NCBI GenBank assembly: GCA_947623855.1
Contig: CANQHW010000036.1
Location: 1-10,013 of the forward strand
Source of the DNA: an uncultured Bacilli bacterium
Lineage (GTDB): Bacteria > Bacillota_I > Bacilli_A > RF39 > UBA660
DNA: 10,013 nucleotides
Direction: 5' to 3'
Shown one piece after another: positions 1 through 5,137 of this stretch. Position numbers and translations under genes: made by a program. Position 1 is the stretch's first letter. Every line of letters begins with the position of its first letter. Under the pieces are notes generated by a model. It searched no databases. It was not told the origin of the DNA and saw only the letters and a program-made list of their open reading frames with translations.

Positions 1-53
1 CGAGCGGGGAAGGAGATGGAAGTGCGGGTTCCCCATACATCATAGTGGCGTGA
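1..53 (+). CDS. C-terminal end of a variable-surface-protein paralogue (5' partial)
   Basis: This is the last 16 codons of a gene that enters from the left edge; the first two bases belong to a cut codon. The frame reads SGEGDGSAGSPYIIVA and stops at TGA (51-53), followed at once by a second in-frame TGA. It matches the tail of the 468-residue protein at 5138-6544, which ends SGEGDGSSTNPYILVP. At DNA level positions 2-23 match 6493-6514 at 21 of 22 bases, but the next 27 bases match at only 12 although the peptide stays similar. The codons (gcg, tcc, tac, atc, gtg) are GC-richer than those of neighbouring genes. The rest of the protein is outside the window, so only its kinship to the other surface protein can be claimed. 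It may be a second DGR target gene; a non-coding template repeat is less likely because the reading frame is conserved up to the stop. Confidence 0.6.
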   Translation, partial: SGEGDGSAGSPYIIVA

Positions 54-90
54 TGAGATACCTTGCCGGTGAGGAACGATTCGGCTTGTG

Positions 91-116
91 GCATCCTTGA
101 AGGTAATCAAGGATGC
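91..116 (+). other. Perfect 10-bp hairpin in a GC-richer spacer
   Basis: GCATCCTTGA (91-100) pairs exactly with TCAAGGATGC (107-116) around a 6-base loop. It is followed by TCTCTTT, a poor U-tract, so a terminator role for the upstream partial gene is possible but not typical. Two smaller stems lie close by: GCCG/CGGC at 65-68 and 82-85, and GGG/CCC at 124-126 and 131-133. Positions 54-166 are clearly GC-richer than the DNA to the right. No known structured RNA family was recognised. The hairpin may belong to the 3' end of the upstream mRNA, or be the kind of hairpin seen downstream of some DGR variable regions. Confidence 0.45.
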
Positions 117-166
117 TCTCTTTGGGAAGACCCTAATAGTTTATTTCTCCAATATTTAGATGGAGC

Positions 167-205
167 AAAAAAAGTTTTCATCAACATCGGGGGGAGACTT
201 TTTTT
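167..205 (+). terminator. Strong A-tract/T-tract terminator after the left-edge gene
   Basis: Positions 167-179 pair with 193-205 to give a 13-bp stem including G-U pairs: seven A-T pairs at the base, then G-C, T-A, T-G, T-A, T-G and C-G, with a 13-base loop. The seven Ts on the 3' side serve as U-tract, and the A-tract on the 5' side makes the element potentially bidirectional. It separates the GC-richer tail of the upstream gene from the whiA promoter. Positions 206-314 hold only AT-rich sequence with no recognised feature. Confidence 0.7.
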
Positions 206-314
206 ATGGGGGTTAATATTTAGTAGGTAGTAATTATTTAAAAAATTTTTCTATCAGATTTATTTACTAAGTAAGGAAGATTTAAATACTTTTTTACTAT
301 AAACTAGGAGTTTT

Positions 315-323
315 TGATATAAT
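315..323 (+). promoter_or_regulatory. Extended -10 promoter of whiA
   Basis: TGATATAAT is an extended -10 element with a perfect TATAAT at 318-323. There is no convincing -35: the best 17-bp-spaced hexamer is TACTAT at 295-300. Transcription should start near 330, leaving a leader of only about 11 bases before the ATG at 341. The same TTTGATAYAMT form precedes the genes at 1958 and 6610. Confidence 0.65.
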
Positions 324-340
324 AGGGGTAGGTGGTTAAT

Positions 341-1264
341 ATGACTTTTACTACTAGTGTTAAAGAAGAAATAAGTAAACAAGATATAGATATAGTATCT
401 GCTACTAGTGAGTTATCTTCTTTTATTAGATATGATGGGATTATTAATAAAGAAAAAATAACTTTAACAATTGAGAATGCTAGTGTAGCAAGAAGGATAT
501 ATTCTCTTATTAAAGTTATTTTTGGGATTAAAGCTCAAATAATAGTAAGAAATCAAAGAAGATTTAGGATTAAACAAATATATATATTAGAGATTAATTA
601 TAATATTGAGAGTATTTTAGAAACTTTAAATATTATGCATAATAATAAAGTAAATGATAATAATGAGTTTTTTTTAGTAACAGAGGAAGATAAGATTGCA
701 TATTTAAAGGGGGTATTTTTAGCTAGTGGGAGTATTACTAATCCTCAAACTAGTGGGTATCATTTAGAGTTTAGTTTACCTTATAAGAAGGATGCTTTAT
801 ATATTAATAAGTTATTAGAAGAGTTTAATATAGTTGGTAAGGTTATTAAAAGAGGAAATAATTATATGTTATATATTAAGAGTGCAGAGATGATAAGTGA
901 TGTTTTAAAATTATTTAAAGCTACAAATAGTTTATTCTTTTTTGAAGATATTAGGATTTATAGAGATCATAAGAATATGGTAAATAGGTTAAATAATTGT
1001 GAGATTGCTAATCAAGAGAAGGTTATTAAAACAGGGTTAGAACAATTACAGGATATTAAGTATTTAAAGGATAATGATTTAGTTAATTTATTGGATGATA
1101 AGGTTAAGGATGCTATATATTATAGAGAGAAATATCCAGAAAGTTCTTTACAAGAGTTAGCTGATATAATATCTTCAGAGACAGGGAAAGTTATTGGGAA
1201 GTCAGGGGTTAATCATTATTTTAGAAAAGTAAGAGAGTTAGTTAATAAACATAAAAATTCTTAA
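341..1264 (+). CDS. whiA: WhiA family DNA-binding regulator
   Basis: WhiA is a conserved Gram-positive DNA-binding protein linked to sporulation control in Streptomyces and to cell division and chromosome segregation in Bacillus. The protein begins MTFTTSVKEEI, the usual WhiA opening. It carries the degenerate LAGLIDADG-like segment YLKGVFLASGSITNP (residues 120-134) and a C-terminal helix-turn-helix with ASL/SSL..LADII and GKSGVNHYFRKVREL (about 265-300). The length of 307 residues is normal. The ATG at 341 is chosen over an in-frame GTG at 332 because the family starts here and AGGTGG lies 5 bases upstream. In many Bacillota whiA follows yvcJ and yvcK; here it has its own promoter and stands alone. 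GGG supplies 9 of 11 glycine codons. Its stop overlaps that of the converging clpP. Confidence 0.96.
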   Translation: MTFTTSVKEEISKQDIDIVSATSELSSFIRYDGIINKEKITLTIENASVARRIYSLIKVIFGIKAQIIVRNQRRFRIKQIYILEINYNIESILETLNIMHNNKVNDNNEFFLVTEEDKIAYLKGVFLASGSITNPQTSGYHLEFSLPYKKDALYINKLLEEFNIVGKVIKRGNNYMLYIKSAEMISDVLKLFKATNSLFFFEDIRIYRDHKNMVNRLNNCEIANQEKVIKTGLEQLQDIKYLKDNDLVNLLDDKVKDAIYYREKYPESSLQELADIISSETGKVIGKSGVNHYFRKVRELVNKHKNS

Positions 1265-1272
1265 AGAATTTT
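1254..1272. terminator. Weak AT-rich hairpin across the whiA/clpP stops
   Basis: AAAATTC (1254-1260) pairs with GAATTTT (1266-1272) around a 5-base loop that contains both stop codons. The stem is short and almost all A-T, so it is at best a weak bidirectional terminator for the convergent pair. No better candidate lies between the two genes. Confidence 0.3.
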
Positions 1273-1830
1273 ATCTACTAAACCATATTCTAAAGCTTCT
1301 TTACTAGATAGGTAGTTATCTCTTTCGGTATCTATTTCAATTTTATGGAGTTTTTGTCCAGTATTATCTGCAATAATTTTATTAAGTTTTTGACGGAGTA
1401 GGATAATTCGTTCTGCAACGATTTTTATTTCAGTAGCTTGACCTTGGACTCCTCCTAGAGGTTGGTGAATCATTATTTCACTATTAGGAAGAATATATCT
1501 TCCTCCTTTTTCACCGGAGCAAGCTAGGACGGCAGCCATTGAAGCAGCCATGCCAATAACAATGGTTTTAACTTTACTTTGGATATAGTTCATTGTGTCA
1601 TATATGGCCATACCAGCAGTGATACTTCCTCCTGGACTGTTGATATAAAGAGAGATATCTTGATTATTTAGAGCATCTAAATATAATAGTTCACTTACAA
1701 TTATATTGGCGCTGTCATCGGTTATTTCTCCAGAAAGAAAGATTATTCGATCATTTAATAAACGCGAATATAGGTCATAAGCATATTCTTTATTACTAGT
1801 TTTTTCAATAACTGTGGGTATAATATTCAT
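1261..1830 (-). CDS. clpP: ATP-dependent Clp protease proteolytic subunit ClpP
   Basis: This is the serine peptidase that forms the tetradecameric barrel of the Clp protease and degrades substrates fed by ClpX or ClpC ATPases in the cytoplasm. The catalytic triad is visible: Ser97 in GMAASMAA, His122 in IMIHQPLGG and Asp171 in ERDNYLSS. The INSPGGSITAG glycine-rich loop (63-73) and the C-terminal EALEYGLVDKIL are typical. The protein has 189 residues. The ATG at 1830 is chosen because MNIIPTVIE is the standard mature-type ClpP start and AGGTGA lies 8 bases upstream; a GTG at 1842 is in frame but would overlap that Shine-Dalgarno site. The gene is inverted relative to whiA and divergent from the uridine kinase gene. 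No CtsR-type operator was recognised upstream, and the promoter is unclear. Confidence 0.97.
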   Translation of the reverse strand: MNIIPTVIEKTSNKEYAYDLYSRLLNDRIIFLSGEITDDSANIIVSELLYLDALNNQDISLYINSPGGSITAGMAIYDTMNYIQSKVKTIVIGMAASMAAVLACSGEKGGRYILPNSEIMIHQPLGGVQGQATEIKIVAERIILLRQKLNKIIADNTGQKLHKIEIDTERDNYLSSKEALEYGLVDKIL

Positions 1831-1899
1831 AAAATTAGTCACCTAGTACTATAATAAGTGTAAATAATAAATTTTATTCAAATTTATTGCTAAAAAAAT

Positions 1900-1928
1900 G
1901 CGACAAAAAAGTATTTATTTGATACAAT
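1900..1928 (+). promoter_or_regulatory. Promoter of the TGS/uridine kinase gene
   Basis: The -35-like GCGACA (1900-1905) is followed after 17 bp by TACAAT (1923-1928), with a TG extension at 1920-1921. The start would be near 1935, about 23 bases before the ATG. The ribosome site AAGGTGATC (1947-1955) lies just before the ATG at 1958. Positions 1845-1899 hold AT-rich DNA that must also carry the divergent clpP promoter. Confidence 0.65.
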
Positions 1929-1957
1929 ATATACTAGGAGAGTAAAAAGGTGATCTT

Positions 1958-3598
1958 ATGGAAAAAGTTTTAATATTACCAAATAATGAAAAAATAGAGG
2001 TATCTAATAATATGACTTATTATGATTTATTAGAGGATAAACTTTTAGCGAATAATTATTTAGGTATTAAAATAGATAATGAAATTATGCCTTTATCTTC
2101 GAAAGCTTATAAAGGGGGAGTAGTTACTTTTTTAAATAGAGAGGATGTTTCTGGGTATAAGATGTACCAAGCTGGTCTTAAGATGGTACTAGATTTAGCT
2201 ATTCAAAGGAAGTATCCTAAGGTTTTAATAGTATATGATCATTCTATTGATAGAGGGATACATATTAGAGTAAGTAATATTAATGTTAATAAAGATGTTA
2301 TTTTAGAGTTAAAAGAAGAGATGGATAAAATAATTAAAGATAATTTAGTTTTTAATAGAGTAGTGGTAGATAAGAAGAGTGCTTTTAATTATTTTGAAAA
2401 GAAGGATTTTGCTAAAGCTTGTAATATAAGTATTGTTCCTAGTAGTGCGGTAACTTTTTATAAGGTGGATAATTATTTAAATTATTATTATACTCAGATG
2501 CCATATAGTACGGGGGGATTAAATAATTATGATTTAGTTATGTTAAATAAACAGGAAATGGTTTTATTATTTCCCCCATATATAAATGGGGAAGGGATAC
2601 CAAGTTATGTGCATTATCAAAAGGTTATTGATTGTTATAAAGAATCAATTAAGTGGGTTAATAATTTAGATATTCCTTTTGTTAAAGATTTAAATACTAA
2701 GGTAGCTAACGGGGAAGTTAATAGTTTAGTTAGAATAAGTGAGTTAAAGTATAGTGATGATATAGATAGAGCAGTTAATAAGGCGTTAGAAAAAAGAGCT
2801 AAATTTATATTATTAGCTGGGCCTTCTAGTTCTGGGAAGACGACAACTTCTAAAAGAATAGCTTTTAATTTATTAGCTAAAGGGTATAAACCATTTACGA
2901 TAAGTGTGGATAATTATTTTAAAGAGAGGGTAGATACTCCTTTAGATGAAAAAGGGAATAGAGATTATGAAAATATAAAAGCTATTGATACAGAGTTACT
3001 TAGTAGGGATTTAAAGAAGTTACTAGCGGGTGAGGCGATTAATCCCCCAACATTTAATTTTATAACTGGAAAGAAAGAATATAGTGATGAACTTTTAAAA
3101 CTTCCGGATAATGGTATAATAATTATGGAAGGGTTACATTGTTTGAATGATGCTTTATTACCAGGGATTGAGGATAGTTTAAAGTATAAGATTTATTTAA
3201 GCCCTTTTTATCCGATTAATATAGATTATCAAAATTATGTATCAACGGTTGATTTACGTCTTATTAGAAGAATTATTAGGGATGAAAGAACAAGGGGGTA
3301 TGATGTAGCAACTACTATTAAAAATTGGCAACAGGTAAGAGTAGGGGAAGAAAAGTATATTTTTCCATATTTAGATAATGCTGATATAATTATTAATACT
3401 AGTTTAGCTTATGAATTAGGGGTATTAAAAGTATTTGCAGAACCGTTACTTTATACAGTAACGATATCTTCCCCATTTTATGAAGAAGCACAAAGATTAT
3501 TAGATTTTTTACATAATTTTTTTCCAATAGCTAGTGATCATATTGGAGGAGATAGTATTATTAGAGAATTTATTGGTAAAAGTGATTTTACTGATTAA
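1958..3598 (+). CDS. TGS-domain uridine kinase-like nucleoside kinase
   Basis: The protein has 546 residues and two halves. Residues 1-62 form a TGS-like domain, and about 63-260 resemble the N2 editing-type region of threonyl-tRNA synthetase without obvious editing residues. Residues 282-500 form a uridine kinase/phosphoribulokinase P-loop domain: Walker A GPSSSGKT at 288-295, the VDNYF substrate segment at 317-321, IIMEGLHCLN around 388-397 and RLIRRIIRDERTRG at 434-447. The kinase half should phosphorylate uridine or a related nucleoside in pyrimidine salvage. This fusion is a known architecture in Bacillota and other phyla and is often simply called nucleoside kinase; it is not the short Udk. 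gapA follows 22 bp downstream without a terminator between them, so the two are probably co-transcribed. The substrate is inferred from the family, not visible in the sequence. Confidence 0.9.
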   Translation: MEKVLILPNNEKIEVSNNMTYYDLLEDKLLANNYLGIKIDNEIMPLSSKAYKGGVVTFLNREDVSGYKMYQAGLKMVLDLAIQRKYPKVLIVYDHSIDRGIHIRVSNINVNKDVILELKEEMDKIIKDNLVFNRVVVDKKSAFNYFEKKDFAKACNISIVPSSAVTFYKVDNYLNYYYTQMPYSTGGLNNYDLVMLNKQEMVLLFPPYINGEGIPSYVHYQKVIDCYKESIKWVNNLDIPFVKDLNTKVANGEVNSLVRISELKYSDDIDRAVNKALEKRAKFILLAGPSSSGKTTTSKRIAFNLLAKGYKPFTISVDNYFKERVDTPLDEKGNRDYENIKAIDTELLSRDLKKLLAGEAINPPTFNFITGKKEYSDELLKLPDNGIIIMEGLHCLNDALLPGIEDSLKYKIYLSPFYPINIDYQNYVSTVDLRLIRRIIRDERTRGYDVATTIKNWQQVRVGEEKYIFPYLDNADIIINTSLAYELGVLKVFAEPLLYTVTISSPFYEEAQRLLDFLHNFFPIASDHIGGDSIIREFIGKSDFTD

Positions 3599-3620
3599 AT
3601 AGAAGAAAGGAATGAAGAAA

Positions 3621-4628
3621 ATGATTAAAGTAGCAATTAATGGGTTTGGTAGAATTGGGAGGTTAGCATTTAGAAGTATGATTACTACTACAGATTTTGA
3701 TGTAGTAGCAATTAATGATTTAACAGATGCTGAGACGTTAGCATATTTATTAAAATATGATACGAATCATCGGTCTTTTCATGAAGAAGATATTACTTTT
3801 GAAGATAATTATTTAGTTATTAAAGGTATTAAGAAAATACCAGTTTTTGCAGAGAAGGAACCTAGTAAATTACCTTGGAGAGATTTAGGGGTAGATGTTG
3901 TATTAGAGTGTACGGGGCATTTTACCGATAAGGATAGTGCGATGGCGCACATTATGGCGGGGGCAAAAAAGGTTATTATTTCTGCTCCAGCTAAAGGGGA
4001 TGTAAAGACGATAGTATACAATGTTAACCATGAAATATTAGATGGGACAGAAACAATTATTTCCGCAGCTTCTTGTACGACTAATTGTTTAGCTCCAGTG
4101 TTAGATGTTTTAGAAAGAAATATTGGGATTGAAAAAGGGTTTATGACAACAATTCATGCTTATACTAATGATCAAGCAACATTAGATATACCGCATAAAA
4201 AGGGAATTAAAGCAAGAAGAGGAAGAGCTTGTGCGGCGAATATTATACCATCTTCTACAGGGGCAGCTTCGGCGATAGGAAGTGTAATACCTAGTTTAAA
4301 GGGATGTTTAGATGGGGGAGCATTTAGGGTACCAGTTAGTGATGGGTCAGTGGTTGATTTAGCTTTAGAGCTTAAAAGACCTACAACTATTGAAGAAATA
4401 AATAATTTATTTATTAATAATCAAAACGAAACAATTAAAGCAACATATGATCCAATAGTATCAAGTGATATAATTGGAAAGAAATGTGGAGCATTAGTAG
4501 ATTTATTACTTACTAATGTAGTAGAAAAAGATGGGAAACAAATGGTTAAAGTAGTAGCGTGGTATGATAATGAAGTGGGTTATACAGCGCAAATGCTTAG
4601 AACAGCTAAATATTTAATGACAAAATAA
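3621..4628 (+). CDS. gapA: Type I glyceraldehyde-3-phosphate dehydrogenase
   Basis: This glycolytic enzyme oxidises glyceraldehyde-3-phosphate to 1,3-bisphosphoglycerate in the cytoplasm. The Rossmann signature INGFGRIGR is at residues 6-14, and Asp33 in INDLTD suggests NAD preference. The active-site motif SAASCTTNCLAP gives the catalytic Cys152, with its partner His179 in TTIHAYT. LDIPHKK and the C-terminal WYDNEVGYTAQM complete the family pattern. The length is 335 residues. The ATG at 3621 (MIKVAINGFG) is chosen over the ATG at 3612 because AAAGGA (3606-3611) is 9 bases from the former and touches the latter. The gene is probably expressed from the promoter at 1900-1928 with the kinase gene and ends at the hairpin at 4627-4652. 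Both cysteines of the CTTNC motif and all expected residues are present, so it should be active. Confidence 0.97.
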   Translation: MIKVAINGFGRIGRLAFRSMITTTDFDVVAINDLTDAETLAYLLKYDTNHRSFHEEDITFEDNYLVIKGIKKIPVFAEKEPSKLPWRDLGVDVVLECTGHFTDKDSAMAHIMAGAKKVIISAPAKGDVKTIVYNVNHEILDGTETIISAASCTTNCLAPVLDVLERNIGIEKGFMTTIHAYTNDQATLDIPHKKGIKARRGRACAANIIPSSTGAASAIGSVIPSLKGCLDGGAFRVPVSDGSVVDLALELKRPTTIEEINNLFINNQNETIKATYDPIVSSDIIGKKCGALVDLLLTNVVEKDGKQMVKVVAWYDNEVGYTAQMLRTAKYLMTK

Positions 4629-4652
4629 AACTTCAGAAATCTGAAGTTTTTA
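4627..4652. terminator. Bidirectional terminator after gapA
   Basis: AAAACTTCAG (4627-4636) pairs perfectly with CTGAAGTTTT (4641-4650) around the loop AAAT. On the + strand it follows the gapA stop and ends in TTTTT. Read on the - strand it also ends in TTTTATTTT, directly after the stop codon of the possible small ORF at 4650-4754, so it can close transcription from both sides. Confidence 0.85.
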
Positions 4653-4754
4653 TCTTGTGGGTCCATTATCTAACTTATAGTTACCATCTAAATCCATAGT
4701 TGCTTGAACTTTTAAAAAAAGTATTATTTTGGACACTTTATTGACAATTATCAT
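4650..4754 (-). CDS. Possible 34-residue small protein or gene remnant
   Basis: No family is recognised. An ATG (4754-4752) with a good ribosome site, AAAGGA, 5-6 bases upstream opens a 34-codon frame ending in TAA directly at the gapA terminator, which also works in this direction. The peptide has a mildly hydrophobic start (VSKIILFLKV, residues 7-16) and a polar end, DLDGNYKLDNGPTR, that looks more like the C-terminus of a normal protein than random translation. It lies 56 bp downstream of the XRE-type gene on the same strand, so the two could share a transcript. It could be a small regulator-associated peptide, or the last part of a larger gene whose body was lost during rearrangement at the adjacent repeats. 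The frame is short enough to be chance. Confidence 0.3.
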   Translation of the reverse strand: MIIVNKVSKIILFLKVQATMDLDGNYKLDNGPTR

Positions 4755-4804
4755 ATTATTCCTTTGAAAAACCTGCACGCGTGCAGATTATTCCTTTGAA
4801 TAAT
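4755..4804. repeat. 14-bp direct repeats flanking a 14-bp palindrome
   Basis: ATTATTCCTTTGAA occurs at 4755-4768 and again at 4787-4800. Between them lies the perfect GC-rich palindrome CTGCACGCGTGCAG (4773-4786), which stands out from its AT-rich surroundings. The second repeat also forms its own hairpin, ATTATTC-CTTT-GAATAAT (4787-4804). On the - strand each repeat reads TTCAAAGGAATAAT and contains a Shine-Dalgarno-like AAAGGA. The element lies between the XRE-type gene and the small ORF. It may be a protein-binding site, a recombination or insertion scar, or an mRNA structure; nothing in the sequence decides between these. Confidence 0.6.
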
Positions 4805-4810
4805 ATGCAT

Positions 4811-5029
4811 TTATCTATTTTTACTTTCTATTTTAATAATTAAATTTTCTTTTTTACATATTTCGAGAAGTAATTCAAAGTCAAAGTTTCTTTGACCATA
4901 TTCATAATATTGAATAGCAGTTTTACTTCTTTTTATTTGGTGGCCGAATTCAGCTTGGGTTTTTCCAGTATATTCGCGGATCATTTTAAATACTTCGTTA
5001 GCTCTGTAATCATTTGCAATAATTCTCAT
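4811..5029 (-). CDS. Small XRE-family helix-turn-helix regulator
   Basis: This 72-residue protein is essentially one Cro/C1-type helix-turn-helix domain. Helices fit residues 10-20 (NEVFKMIREYT), 24-32 (TQAEFGHQI), 35-43 (SKTAIQYYE) and 51-60 (FELLLEICKK), with TQAEFGHQIKRSKTAIQYYE as the core HTH pattern. It has no sensor or dimerisation domain beyond this. The ATG at 5029 has AGAGGTGA four bases upstream. It is divergent from the surface-protein gene, and the 108 bp between them hold repeated TGTTGGT sites, so it is probably an autoregulating repressor that also controls that gene. A role as an antitoxin-type HTH is possible, but the only partner in sight is the doubtful 34-residue ORF downstream. 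Confidence 0.85.
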   Translation of the reverse strand: MRIIANDYRANEVFKMIREYTGKTQAEFGHQIKRSKTAIQYYEYGQRNFDFELLLEICKKENLIIKIESKNR

Positions 5030-5050
5030 AATTCACCTCTTGATAAACAT

Positions 5051-5108
5051 ACATTTTGTTGGTATAATAAAAATAACAATACCAACATTTTGTTGGTTAA
5101 ATTATAAT
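5051..5108. promoter_or_regulatory. Operator-like repeats and surface-gene promoter
   Basis: ACATTTTGTTGGT is repeated directly at 5051-5063 and 5085-5097. The second copy is part of the inverted repeat ACCAACA-TTT-TGTTGGT (5081-5097), and GTTGGTAT (5058-5065) faces ATACCAAC (5079-5086). There are thus three TGTTGGT half-sites at 5057-5063, 5081-5087 and 5091-5097. A TATAAT -10 for the + strand gene lies at 5103-5108, and the inverted repeat covers the place of its -35, where no good hexamer is visible. Binding there should block RNA polymerase. The binding protein is inferred to be the divergent HTH protein. No clear promoter could be picked for the - strand. Confidence 0.65.
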
Positions 5109-5137
5109 ATGAGTAAACTTAAAAGGAGTGGTATTAT

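Noticed and set aside
1..53. Reading the left-edge sequence as the DGR template repeat itself
   Set aside because: The reading frame stays homologous past the shared block up to a stop, and C1 facing A6492 cannot arise from template adenine mutagenesis if the left copy were the template. A second target gene fits better.
54..205. tmRNA, RNase P RNA or a riboswitch in the whiA upstream region
   Set aside because: No conserved motif of these RNAs is visible, and the structure is separated from whiA by a terminator and its own promoter.
51..230. Open frame of 57 codons after two tandem TGA codons, readable if TGA meant tryptophan (as in Mycoplasma)
   Set aside because: No gene here needs TGA as a sense codon, Trp is encoded by TGG throughout, the peptide has no family look, and it runs through a clear terminator.
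3809..4021. Antisense open frame inside gapA, - strand
   Set aside because: It overlaps the strongly conserved GAPDH coding sequence and has no ribosome site or family pattern.
4892..5107. + strand open frame opposite the HTH gene
   Set aside because: It lies over the HTH gene and the operator region; the - strand frame has the recognisable domain and a good ribosome site.
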